NCBI GenBank assembly: GCA_013140395.1
Contig: JABFSY010000516.1
Span: forward strand, 1-7,614
Length of the DNA stretch: 7,614 nucleotides
Direction: 5' to 3'
Source: Cyclobacteriaceae bacterium
GTDB lineage: Bacteria; Bacteroidota; Bacteroidia; Cytophagales; Cyclobacteriaceae
A model generated the notes under the pieces. The model was given only the letters and a program-made list of their open reading frames with translations, did not search any database and was not told the DNA's origin. This document shows positions 1 to 7,015 of this stretch, in pieces. How positions within the stretch are numbered: the first letter of the stretch is position 1; each line of letters starts with the position of its first letter. The position numbers were made by a program, and so were the translations under genes.

Positions 1-1309
1 CTTCTACTTCCAAATCTTCCAGCTTTTGTAACACATCCCCCTTGTTACAGCGAATCCTCACTGAGCTGGTGATAATTGTGAACAGCACATCAGAAGTGAC
101 GCCCGGTATAGGTTCCTCGCGAGCCGGATAGATGTCCATCAGTAAAACCTCATCGGCAATACTCAGACTCTTTGAAAATCCTTCTGCAAAATCTCGTGTG
201 CGCGTAAAAAGATGTGGCTGAAAAATTACTGTCAATTTTTTTCCTGCGTACATTGACTTTAGCGAAGTAAGAAATGCTTCAATCTCCGTTGGGTGATGTG
301 CATAATCATCAATGTAAACCAGATCATCGCGTTTGATGATAAACTCAAATCTCCGCTTCACACCTTTAAAAGACTGAAGCGCCTGGCGAATATGTGTTTC
401 ACTTATTCCCAATTTTAATGCAACGAGCGTAGCAGCGATTGCATTTTCCATGTTATGAAAACCAGGGACACCGAGCTGAATTTTCTCAACCTTCTTTCCA
501 AAGCCATGAAGATTAAATTCAAAAAATCCGCCCCGACCAGTCGGGGTAATATTGCCGGCAAAAAACTGTCCCCGGCTCATGCCATATGTTTCTTTCGAAA
601 CTGAAATTCCTTCTGTGAGTGAATCGATTGATTCATGTATAATCAGACTTCCTTTTGCGTTGATCTGCTTGATGAAATCCCTAAATGATTTTAACATGCT
701 TGAATGATCTCCGTAAATATCCAAGTGATCGGCATCCGCAGACGTAACCACAGCTATCTCTGGAAATAAGCGCAGAAAAGAACGGTCGAATTCATCCGCT
801 TCAACTACTACTATTGTCTTATCATTGACTTCGCCCTCCATGACCAAATTTGAATCGTAGTTGGTGGTAATGCCTCCCAGAAATCCAACCATATTTACGC
901 CCGCTGATTTTAGAATATGAGCGATCAAGGAAGAGGTAGTGGTTTTTCCGTGCGTTCCCGCCACCGCAACTGTCTTGTAGCTCTTCGTTAACAGTCCCAA
1001 CACTTCTGAGCGTTTTAGAATCGTGAATCCCAGATCTTTTAAATAAGCATGTTCTACATGGTTCTTTGGGATGGCAGGTGTAAAAACCACCAACGTTCTT
1101 TCCTTACTAATATATCCTGGAATAAATTCAATCTTATCTTCAAAATGAATTTCCATTCCTTCTTCCAATAGTTCGTGCGTAAGTGGAGTAGGTGTACGGT
1201 CATAGCCAGCCACTCGCAAGCCTTTATGCTTGAACCAACGAGCAATGGCACTCATGCCAATGCCCCCTATGCCCAAGAAGTAAACGCTATCGTATTGCTC
1301 TAACTTCAT
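1..1309 (-). CDS. murC: MurC, UDP-MurNAc:L-Ala ligase, lacking its C-terminal end
   Basis: Cytoplasmic ATP-dependent ligase that adds L-Ala to UDP-MurNAc, the first stem-peptide step. The frame is open from ATG (1307-1309) to the left edge, giving 436 residues; the family is usually about 450-490, so perhaps the last few percent is missing. Motifs in order are the Rossmann loop GIGGIGMSAIA (13-23), FTPAIP (76-81), the ATP loop GTHGKTTTS (118-126), EADEFDRSF (170-178), DADHLDIYG (192-200), HNMENA (285-290), FKGVKRRFE (314-322), DDYAHHPTEI (334-343), FQPHLFTRT (363-371) and YPAREEPIPGVTS (394-406). The DYAHHPTEI and YPAREEPI forms separate MurC from MurD/E/F. The first 23 bp lie inside the murG 3' end in another frame. 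A GC-rich perfect hairpin followed by six T residues on the coding strand falls inside the gene at 521-546, in codons for TPTGRGGFF. Confidence 0.97.
   Translation of the reverse strand, partial: MKLEQYDSVYFLGIGGIGMSAIARWFKHKGLRVAGYDRTPTPLTHELLEEGMEIHFEDKIEFIPGYISKERTLVVFTPAIPKNHVEHAYLKDLGFTILKRSEVLGLLTKSYKTVAVAGTHGKTTTSSLIAHILKSAGVNMVGFLGGITTNYDSNLVMEGEVNDKTIVVVEADEFDRSFLRLFPEIAVVTSADADHLDIYGDHSSMLKSFRDFIKQINAKGSLIIHESIDSLTEGISVSKETYGMSRGQFFAGNITPTGRGGFFEFNLHGFGKKVEKIQLGVPGFHNMENAIAATLVALKLGISETHIRQALQSFKGVKRRFEFIIKRDDLVYIDDYAHHPTEIEAFLTSLKSMYAGKKLTVIFQPHLFTRTRDFAEGFSKSLSIADEVLLMDIYPAREEPIPGVTSDVLFTIITSSVRIRCNKGDVLQKLEDLEVE
521..546 (-). other. GC-rich hairpin followed by T6 inside murC
   Basis: On the coding (minus) strand, CCCCGACTGGTCGGGG (531-546) forms a 7-bp stem if the two central bases are ignored, or realistically 6 bp with a 4-base loop. 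Four bases later comes a run of six T (521-526). This has the form of an intrinsic terminator but lies in the middle of the murC reading frame, encoding TPTGRGGFF. It could attenuate transcription, be a palindromic repeat inserted in frame, or be chance. Confidence 0.4.
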
Positions 1310-2423
1310 GCTTAACTCCAATCAGTTTTTCAATTTCATTTACAATCTCTTCAGTAGCATGTGGCTTTGACCACTTGCCAATATTGACGCTCAGCTTCTC
1401 ACTCAACTGTTCATCATAAATCAATTTTAACACCTCGCTAACGAGAGACTCTTTTGCTTCTGAATCTTTTACCATCAATGCAGCGCCTTCATTAGCCAAC
1501 GCCATCGCGTTTTTTGTCTGATGATCTTCCGCAACATTGGGCGAAGGAACTAGTAGGCAGGGCTTTTTGGCAATACACAATTCAGATATCGCTAATGCAC
1601 CTGCGCGCGAAATAACAACGTCAGAAGCTGCATAAGCCAAATCCATTTGTTTCAGGAAGTCAACTACGCGAATCCTTCTAAGATCTTTGTTTTCGACCTG
1701 TGCTTTGATGCCCTCATAATATAGTTTGCCAGTCTGCCAAATGACTTGAATCTGAGAATCAATCAATTTGTCTATTCCAGCCAAAATGCTTTCATTAATG
1801 GTTCGTGCACCAAGGCTTCCACCTAAAATGAGGAGCGTACGATCGGAGCTAGTAAAGGCAAAATGACTCAACGCCCTTTCACGTTTTGAATCCAAATCGA
1901 TAATGTCTTTTCTTACGGGATTTCCAGTGAATACTATTTTCGAAGCTGGAAAATATTTCTCCATGCCTTCATACGCCACACAAATCTTAGCTGCTTTGTG
2001 TGCCAATTGTTTATTGGTTAAGCCCGCATAAGAGTTTTGCTCTTGGATCACAGAAGTTACTCGTGCTTTCGAAGCCGCCAGCATAATAGGGCCGCTCGCG
2101 TAGCCGCCAGTACCAATCACTACATTCGGCTTAAAACTTTTTATAATATTTCCGGCTTTCAAATAGCTAGCAATTAACTTGAATGGAAACGAAAGGTTTG
2201 AAAGTGTAAGCTTCCGCTGCAACCCACTTATCCACAAGCCGATTATTTTATATCCAGCTTCTGGCACTTTGGTCATCTCCATCTTTCCTTCAGCGCCCAC
2301 AAATAAAATTTCTGAGTCAGCATATCGTCTTTTAAACTCATTAGCAATAGCCAACGCAGGAAAGATGTGTCCTCCTGTGCCTCCTCCACTAATAATGATG
2401 CGATATGGTTGTTGTTTGCTCAC
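1287..2423 (-). CDS. murG: MurG, lipid I GlcNAc transferase
   Basis: Peripheral membrane GT-B glycosyltransferase that adds GlcNAc from UDP-GlcNAc to lipid I, giving lipid II on the cytoplasmic face. It has 378 residues and both Rossmann-like domains. N-domain motifs are GGGTGGHI (13-20), which binds the lipid diphosphate region, GTGGYASGP (104-112) and EQNSYAG (128-134). C-domain nucleotide-sugar motifs are GNPVR (167-171), GGSLGA (201-206), SRAGALAISEL (272-282) and PSPNVAEDHQTKNA (293-306). The last form, instead of the E. coli PFQHKDRQQ type, is usual in Bacteroidota. The start is GTG at 2421-2423: no in-frame ATG occurs before residue 48, far past the essential glycine-rich loop, and the GTG lies 2 bp after the ftsW stop. 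The 3' end overlaps murC by 23 bp, so murC translation is probably coupled to it. Confidence 0.97.
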   Translation of the reverse strand: MSKQQPYRIIISGGGTGGHIFPALAIANEFKRRYADSEILFVGAEGKMEMTKVPEAGYKIIGLWISGLQRKLTLSNLSFPFKLIASYLKAGNIIKSFKPNVVIGTGGYASGPIMLAASKARVTSVIQEQNSYAGLTNKQLAHKAAKICVAYEGMEKYFPASKIVFTGNPVRKDIIDLDSKRERALSHFAFTSSDRTLLILGGSLGARTINESILAGIDKLIDSQIQVIWQTGKLYYEGIKAQVENKDLRRIRVVDFLKQMDLAYAASDVVISRAGALAISELCIAKKPCLLVPSPNVAEDHQTKNAMALANEGAALMVKDSEAKESLVSEVLKLIYDEQLSEKLSVNIGKWSKPHATEEIVNEIEKLIGVKHEVRAIR

Positions 2424-2425
2424 TA

Positions 2426-3613
2426 TTATGCTGCTTTCATTTCTAAGCCGTTGCTCTCTTTTACTCCTTGTTCACTCGAATCTTTCTGTCCCCAGTTTTC
2501 TTCTTGTTCCCCACGGCTCACGCTCAAAATGATTCCAACAGATAAACCGGTGAAAACCATAGCTGTGCCGCCCATACTGATTAAAGGAAGTGGTTGCCCA
2601 GTAATCGGGCCCAACCCAACTACTACTCCCATATTAACCATAGCCTGACAGACCAAATCAAAACTTAGACCTGCCGACAACAGACCTCCGAACGCACGCT
2701 CACTATTATAAGCAGCTTTCATTCCTCGATGGAGTAAAACCAAATACAATGCAAGAACTATCACACCTCCAATCATTCCATATTCTTCAATCACAATTGC
2801 ATAGACGAAATCAGAATAAGGATGCGGCAAAATATTCCGTTGGTCACTATTACCCGGACCCTTCCCAAAGACACCACCCGTGGCCACTGCTATGCGCCCG
2901 TGTTTTGCCTGAAACGGAAGTTCAGTACCATTGACAAAAGCAGTAATACGACTTAGCGCTGTAGCGCCACGTGTTCCGAACTTCAATGCAACAGCGCCAG
3001 CGAGTAAGCCAACTAAAACCAGCATCGCCAAATACTTAACCGGTACACGACCGATAAACATTACCAACATACAAGTCGCAAACAGCAACATGGCGGTCGA
3101 TAAATTGGTGAGAGCAATCAACCCGCATATCACGCCACACCATATTAGCATTGGGATGAGGGCTTCTTTTACATCATCAATGTTTTGTTGCTTTTTGGAA
3201 AGCATACTGGCGAGGTTGATAATCAATGCCAAACTCGCAAAATCTGATGGCTGAAATGAAGTGTTAATGATTGGCAATGTAATCCACCTAGCTGCTTCGT
3301 TGATGGTGGTTCCATTTGTGAACGTATAGATTAATAGGGGAACACTTACCCACAACGCTAATCGGGAAATTTTAGAATAATAGCGATAGTCTATTTTATG
3401 AGCAACCCACATAGCACCTAAACCTAAGACCACCATGAATGTGTGCTTCAGTAAATACGACTCGGTACTGGCCGTTCTTTTGTATGCCAACGTTCCAATA
3501 GAACTATATACAACCAAAATGCTAATAAGCGACAGAGCAAAAACAACAGCCCAAATAACCCTGTCGCCTTGCAGGTTTTTATCAGCCCATTCTTTTATTC
3601 TACTCAATTTCAT
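2426..3613 (-). CDS. ftsW: FtsW, SEDS-family septal peptidoglycan glycosyltransferase
   Basis: Polytopic membrane protein (395 residues) of the SEDS family, which polymerises lipid II at the septum together with the transpeptidase FtsI. About ten hydrophobic segments are visible, starting near residue 18 and ending near 366. There is a large extracytoplasmic loop at about 211-268 and a hydrophilic cytoplasmic tail from about 367 rich in Glu, Lys and Ser. Family motifs are EAARW (106-110), FQPSD (120-124, where many members have QPSE), FGKGPGNSDQRNILPHPYSDF (249-269) and TGQPLPLISMGGTAM (338-352). By alignment with RodA/FtsW, D268 in YSDF is the likely catalytic aspartate. Linkage to murG and murC favours FtsW over RodA. 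The ATG (3611-3613) follows a 40-bp A/T-rich spacer largely filled by the repeat arm of the upstream small gene, with no clear Shine-Dalgarno. Two bases separate its TAA stop from the murG start. Confidence 0.96.
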   Translation of the reverse strand: MKLSRIKEWADKNLQGDRVIWAVVFALSLISILVVYSSIGTLAYKRTASTESYLLKHTFMVVLGLGAMWVAHKIDYRYYSKISRLALWVSVPLLIYTFTNGTTINEAARWITLPIINTSFQPSDFASLALIINLASMLSKKQQNIDDVKEALIPMLIWCGVICGLIALTNLSTAMLLFATCMLVMFIGRVPVKYLAMLVLVGLLAGAVALKFGTRGATALSRITAFVNGTELPFQAKHGRIAVATGGVFGKGPGNSDQRNILPHPYSDFVYAIVIEEYGMIGGVIVLALYLVLLHRGMKAAYNSERAFGGLLSAGLSFDLVCQAMVNMGVVVGLGPITGQPLPLISMGGTAMVFTGLSVGIILSVSRGEQEENWGQKDSSEQGVKESNGLEMKAA

Positions 3614-3622
3614 AAGTAAAAA

Positions 3623-3657
3623 GAATTTAGAATATAGAATTTAGAAGTCAGAATCAT
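3623..3657 (+). repeat. Heptad repeat array, ftsW-side arm of the murD/ftsW cassette
   Basis: Five consecutive 7-bp units are visible on the plus strand: GAATTTA, GAATATA, GAATTTA, GAAGTCA and the weaker GAATCAT. The last overlaps the stop codon of the small gene (3654-3656). The unit is not a multiple of three and the array occupies most of the 40-bp spacer before ftsW. It is inverted relative to the array at 4014-4048. Confidence 0.85.
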
Positions 3658-4016
3658 TTCTGAATTGCTTTAATATAAGACTCTAGAAGCCTACCCACTT
3701 CACTGGCGTGCTCCGTCAACGCTGTCGTTTCATAGTACTCTAAATCCTTTGCTAAAATCAAATAATACTCTGTCTCTGATAATGACCCTTGTGCTATGTT
3801 AAAGAATCTGAGTTTATCTTTTTTTCCCTTTTTCTTGAATCCTTCGGCAATATTGGCCGCCACGGAAACAGATGATCTCTTCACCTGAGAAGTAGAGCCG
3901 TATAACTCCTCTTTAGGAAAAGAATTCGTCATTTTGTAGATGCCTAGCACTAGTTGATGTGCCCTTTGCCACACCACTAAGTCTCTGAATGATTGAGCTG
4001 GTCTCTTGTTTTCCAT
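3654..4016 (-). CDS. Four-helix-bundle protein (S23/IVP-like), between murD and ftsW
   Basis: A 120-residue protein typical of the 23S rRNA intervening-sequence/four-helix-bundle family; molecular function unknown, probably a small soluble oligomer. Signatures in order are FRDLVVWQRAHQLVLGIY (10-27), FPKEELYG (33-40), TSQVKRSSVSVAANIAEGF (42-60), a Lys-rich turn KKKGKKDK (61-68), and FFNIAQGSLSETEYYLILAKDL (71-92), followed by a last amphipathic helix. Length is normal for the family, with no frameshift or missing segment. The ATG (4014-4016) lies 3 bp after the murD stop and directly follows an array of 7-bp repeats that continues into the murD 3' end. The stop codon TGA (3654-3656) lies in the opposite, inverted repeat array. 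This placement between murD and ftsW, which are commonly adjacent in Bacteroidota, marks it as a cassette inserted in the operon's orientation and not a core dcw gene. The related Avd protein works with a reverse transcriptase; none is present here. Confidence 0.93.
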   Translation of the reverse strand: MENKRPAQSFRDLVVWQRAHQLVLGIYKMTNSFPKEELYGSTSQVKRSSVSVAANIAEGFKKKGKKDKLRFFNIAQGSLSETEYYLILAKDLEYYETTALTEHASEVGRLLESYIKAIQK

Positions 4017-4048
4017 ACTCTACATTCCGACTTCTAACTTCTGACTTC
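4014..4048 (-). repeat. Heptad repeat array, murD-side arm of the murD/ftsW cassette
   Basis: Read on the minus strand, successive 7-bp units are GAAGTCA (4042-4048), GAAGTTA (4035-4041), GAAGTCG (4028-4034), GAATGTA (4021-4027) and a degenerate GAGTATG (4014-4020). The array encodes the end of MurD, contains its stop codon, and runs directly into the ATG of the small four-helix-bundle gene. Confidence 0.85.
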
Positions 4049-5405
4049 TATTATTCTCAACTTCATCCTTCAATTGCAAAACCGCATTTCTAAATTGTGC
4101 GCCACGATCTTCATAATTCTTAAAAAGGTCAAAACTTGCACAAGCCGGTGATAACAAAACAACGTCTCCTTTTTCTGAAACGCGTAGTGCTAGTTGTGCC
4201 AATTCCTTTACGCTTTGCGTTTCGTAAATTTCTTTCACTTTGCCACTAAAAGCCTTTTTTAGTTTCTCGTTGTCCTTACCCAAACAAATCAACACACGCA
4301 CTTTTTCTTTTACCTGATCCTCAATTAACGTGTAATCATTTCCCTTGTCAATGCCACCGGCAATCCAAACGAGAGGACCCTTATAACTTCCTAGACCATA
4401 AACCACTGAATCAACATTGGTCGCTTTGGAATCATTCACAAATTCAACACCATTGATGGTCGCCACTGATTCGAGTCGATGTGGTGCATTAACAAATGTT
4501 TTTAAAGCCATTCCAATATTTTCGATCGAAACACCCGCTAACACAGCGGCAGAAACGGCAGACATCGTATTGATCAAATTATGCGGCCCCTTCAACGTGG
4601 TTTGTGCCTGTGTAAATGAGAAAGATTTGCCATTCAAAGAAAATGTCATTTCATTTCCATTAAAATAAACCGGTACACTCGGATTTGATTTTAATGACAC
4701 CCTTACTTTAACAGGTGAAATTGATTTATTTACCATCTCTTTTTCTATTACTGCATCGTCTGAGTAATAAATAAAAGATCCAGAAGATCTCATCGATTGA
4801 ACTAACCGAAACTTTGAATTGATATAATTCTGCATTTGGTACTCATAGCGATCTAAATGATCAGGAGTAATATTTAACAGAATTCCAGTATCTGGTCGAA
4901 ATGTTTTCGTTCCGTCCAGTTGAAAACTACTAATCTCAATCACGTACCAATCATAATGAGCCGTTGCTACTTTCCGAGCAAGACTCTCTCCCACATTACC
5001 TGCCAACGCAACGTTGACTCCAGCCGACTTCAATAGGTGATACGTTAATAAGGTGGTTGTAGTCTTTCCATTCGTGCCAGTAATAGCAATTACTTTTCCC
5101 TTCAAATAGCGAAATGCAAATTCAATCTCATCAATAATTTCAATCCCTGCAGTTTTCACCTTTTTAATAACCTCTGCTTTATCGGGAATCCCCGGGCTTT
5201 TTATTATTAATGATGCGTTGGTAATTTTTTCCAATGTATGTTGTCCCTCTTCAAATGAAATACCGTTTTTGGTCAACTCATTCTTATATTGATCTTTGAC
5301 GGTTCCCTGATCAGAAACAAAAACCTCATAGCCCTTCGCTTTCGCTAAAACAGCTGCGCCTGTTCCGCTTTCGCCTGATCCTAATATGACTACTCTTTTG
5401 CTCAT
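4020..5405 (-). CDS. murD: MurD, UDP-MurNAc-L-Ala:D-Glu ligase
   Basis: Cytoplasmic ATP-dependent ligase that adds D-Glu to UDP-MurNAc-L-Ala. All three Mur-ligase domains are visible in 461 residues. The N-terminal UDP-binding Rossmann part has GSGESG (9-14) and SPGIP (70-74). The central ATPase domain has GTNGKTTTT (110-118), GNVGE (136-140), EISSFQL (157-163), [10 protein letters not shown] (178-187) and the family's carbamylated lysine as K198 in NSKFR. The C-terminal domain has GPHNLIN (273-279), HRLE (309-312), NDSKATN (324-330), GGIDKG (350-355), [10 protein letters not shown] (417-426) and YEDRGAQF (431-438). The ATG overlaps the mraY stop by 4 bp. The last residues, roughly [11 protein letters not shown] (451-461), extend beyond the usual end of the family. 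They are encoded by the tandem 7-bp repeat flanking the downstream small gene, so this tail is probably a by-product of an insertion. The catalytic domains appear unaffected. Confidence 0.97.
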   Translation of the reverse strand: MSKRVVILGSGESGTGAAVLAKAKGYEVFVSDQGTVKDQYKNELTKNGISFEEGQHTLEKITNASLIIKSPGIPDKAEVIKKVKTAGIEIIDEIEFAFRYLKGKVIAITGTNGKTTTTLLTYHLLKSAGVNVALAGNVGESLARKVATAHYDWYVIEISSFQLDGTKTFRPDTGILLNITPDHLDRYEYQMQNYINSKFRLVQSMRSSGSFIYYSDDAVIEKEMVNKSISPVKVRVSLKSNPSVPVYFNGNEMTFSLNGKSFSFTQAQTTLKGPHNLINTMSAVSAAVLAGVSIENIGMALKTFVNAPHRLESVATINGVEFVNDSKATNVDSVVYGLGSYKGPLVWIAGGIDKGNDYTLIEDQVKEKVRVLICLGKDNEKLKKAFSGKVKEIYETQSVKELAQLALRVSEKGDVVLLSPACASFDLFKNYEDRGAQFRNAVLQLKDEVENNRSQKLEVGM

Positions 5406-6625
5406 CTTAATTTTAACGTTGCCAGACTAACAATAGCCAATAGTATTCCCACAATCCAAAATCGCGTTACAATCTTAGATTCATGAATTTGCTTTTTCTG
5501 GTAGTGATGGTGAAGGGGAGACATCAGTAGTATCCTTCTGCCTTCACCATATTTCTTTTTGGTGTATTTAAAGTAGGTCACCTGCATCATTACCGAAACC
5601 AACTCCACCAAGAAGATTCCACATAAAAGCGGGATCATCAATTCCTTTCTTACAGCTAGAGCTAACACCGCAATGATTCCTCCCATCGATAAACTTCCCG
5701 TGTCTCCCATAAATACTTGTGCAGGGAATGAGTTGTACCATAAAAATCCAAGGCACGCACCCACAAAAGCAGTACAGAAAATTACCAGCTCTCCCAAGTT
5801 AGGGATGTACATAATATTCAGGTACGTACTAAAGTCAACACGACCTGACAGGTAAGCAAATATCGCAAGCGTGAGTCCGATAATCGCGGAGGTTCCAGCC
5901 GCGAGTCCATCAATACCATCTGTTATATTTGCTCCATTCGAAACTGCCGTGATGATGAATATGACAAAGAGTGTGTATACTATCCATGTATAATCAGCAT
6001 TCCACCAGGATATCAAACTGCTATAATCAAACTCATTGTCTTTCAAAAAGGGTACAGTTGTCTTGGTGGATTTTACATCATACTCTGATTTTACGTCAGC
6101 GGGAATTGCAGCTATTTCAACGCTAGCGACTGATGGAGCTGACTTCTCACGGATAACGACATTGTCATTGAAAAAGAGTGTAAGCCCAACAATCAAACCA
6201 ATGGAAACTTGACCGACAATTTTAAATCGACCGGCCAATCCCTCTTTATTCTTTTTAAATACTTTTATGTAGTCATCTAAGAATCCGATTAGCCCGAGCC
6301 AAATGGTGGTGGCTACCAACAAAATGATATACACGTTGTCGAGCTTTGCCATCAGCAACGTTGGAATCAAGATCGCAGCGATGATAATAATGCCTCCCAT
6401 TGTAGGTGTGCCCTTTTTCTGCAATTGACCTTCTAATCCTAAGTCACGAATGTCTTCGCCCACTTGCTTTTTACGCAAGAAGTTGATCAATTTTTTTCCG
6501 AATGTGATCGTTATTAATAAGGAAAGAACAGCGGCCATTCCTGCTCGGAACGAAATGTATTGAAACAACCCGGCTCCCGGGAAATCAAAGTTTTTTTCGA
6601 TATAGTCAAATAAATAGTACAACAT
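5402..6625 (-). CDS. mraY: MraY, phospho-MurNAc-pentapeptide transferase
   Basis: Integral membrane enzyme that transfers phospho-MurNAc-pentapeptide from UDP to undecaprenyl phosphate, making lipid I on the cytoplasmic face. It has 407 residues against about 360 in E. coli. About ten hydrophobic segments are visible, near 24-42, 76-93, 97-116, 134-152, 211-229, 244-260, 277-297, 310-326, 330-349 and 388-404. Active-site motifs are intact: KKGTPTMGG (70-78), DDY (117-119), [12 protein letters not shown] (233-244), MGDTGS (306-311) and PLHHHY (370-375). The extra length lies mainly at about 153-209, between the fourth and fifth segments on the extracytoplasmic side. Long loops there are seen in Bacteroidota MraY, but this one is Ser/Lys/Val-rich and of unknown role. 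The start ATG (6623-6625) touches the outer end of the inverted repeat around the upstream small gene. The stop overlaps the murD start in an ATGA (5402-5405), suggesting translational coupling. Confidence 0.97.
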   Translation of the reverse strand: MLYYLFDYIEKNFDFPGAGLFQYISFRAGMAAVLSLLITITFGKKLINFLRKKQVGEDIRDLGLEGQLQKKGTPTMGGIIIIAAILIPTLLMAKLDNVYIILLVATTIWLGLIGFLDDYIKVFKKNKEGLAGRFKIVGQVSIGLIVGLTLFFNDNVVIREKSAPSVASVEIAAIPADVKSEYDVKSTKTTVPFLKDNEFDYSSLISWWNADYTWIVYTLFVIFIITAVSNGANITDGIDGLAAGTSAIIGLTLAIFAYLSGRVDFSTYLNIMYIPNLGELVIFCTAFVGACLGFLWYNSFPAQVFMGDTGSLSMGGIIAVLALAVRKELMIPLLCGIFLVELVSVMMQVTYFKYTKKKYGEGRRILLMSPLHHHYQKKQIHESKIVTRFWIVGILLAIVSLATLKLR

Positions 6626-6659
6626 AATTTGTCAATTGCCAATCGTTCAATTAGCCGAT
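6625..6659 (+). repeat. Inverted repeat arm, mraY side of the murE/mraY cassette
   Basis: Plus-strand arm with a rough 7-bp rhythm: TCAATTG, CCAATCG, TTCAATT, then AGCCGAT. It covers the 21-bp spacer before mraY and the last four codons, including the TGA stop (6647-6649), of the small gene. It pairs with 7014-7047. Confidence 0.8.
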
Positions 6660-7015
6660 TTGATAATTTTCGATTTAGAAGTTGAGATGATCTTATTTAA
6701 AACTTTTAAAATACTTTCAATTTTTGCAAGAAGTTCTCCTGGCTTGGGATAGCCCTTAGCAAAATCACATAGTTCCAACCAATACTCCGATTCCTCTGCC
6801 TCCTTTAAAGCAATCTTCATTTTGTGTATAAAGTCTGCTTTACTCTCAGCACCTTGGGCTTCCTTAACATTTGCTCCAATCGAACAACCTGACCGAAGAA
6901 TTTGATCTGCGAAAGCAAATCGCCTTTGATCACGCAATACTTCCGTGAATTCTAATATCTCCAGCGAATACTGAAAGGTCATCTTCACAATCGGGTTATC
7001 TTTATAATTTCTCAT
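6647..7015 (-). CDS. Four-helix-bundle protein (S23/IVP-like), between murE and mraY
   Basis: A 122-residue protein of the four-helix-bundle superfamily that includes proteins encoded in 23S rRNA intervening sequences and is related in fold to Avd of diversity-generating retroelements. Its biochemical function is unknown. It is predicted helical and soluble, with no signal peptide or membrane segment. Family-like signatures are the QILRSGCSIGANVKEAQGA core (38-56), SKADFIHKMKIALKEAEESEYWL (58-80), and a Lys-rich tail ending KIIKSAN. I chose the ATG at 7013-7015. A TTG two codons upstream (7019-7021) is in frame, but the protein family usually begins just before the first helix. No Shine-Dalgarno is visible. 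Start and stop both lie inside the arms of a flanking inverted repeat (7014-7047 and 6625-6659). It is clearly a different branch from the other small protein at 3654-4016, so a local duplication is unlikely. A direct role in cell wall synthesis is not supported; insertion into the operon is more likely. Confidence 0.85.
   Translation of the reverse strand: MRNYKDNPIVKMTFQYSLEILEFTEVLRDQRRFAFADQILRSGCSIGANVKEAQGAESKADFIHKMKIALKEAEESEYWLELCDFAKGYPKPGELLAKIESILKVLNKIISTSKSKIIKSAN

Larger units (their letters stand above)
3623..4048 (-). mobile_element. Candidate S23-type cassette bounded by inverted GAAGTCA-like heptad arrays
   Basis: A unit of about 426 bp made of one four-helix-bundle gene and two inward-facing arrays of 7-bp units. 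In the best register the arms 3637-3654 and 4024-4041 match at 16 of 18 positions when one is reverse complemented. A 12-base exact match, TAGAAGTCAGAA, also occurs at 3642-3653 and, reverse complemented, at 4039-4050. The cassette sits between murD and ftsW, where the other core junctions are nearly zero length. No transposase is encoded and I could not identify a target-site duplication. Mobility is therefore an inference from context and from similarity to 23S rRNA intervening sequences. Confidence 0.5.

Noticed and set aside
1054..1251. Small open frame on the minus strand inside murC (65 codons)
   Set aside because: It lies in another frame of an intact murC with continuous family motifs; it has no recognisable protein features.
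2179..3644. Several plus-strand open frames opposite murG and ftsW
   Set aside because: They are antisense to strongly conserved genes, have low-complexity Ser/Pro/Thr-rich translations, and no start context or family motifs.
3654..4016. A diversity-generating retroelement, because Avd shares this fold
   Set aside because: There is no reverse transcriptase, template/variable repeat pair or variable-protein gene in the window.
3623..4048. Insertion sequence or CRISPR explanation for the repeat arrays
   Set aside because: There is no transposase and no repeat-spacer structure; the units are contiguous 7-mers.
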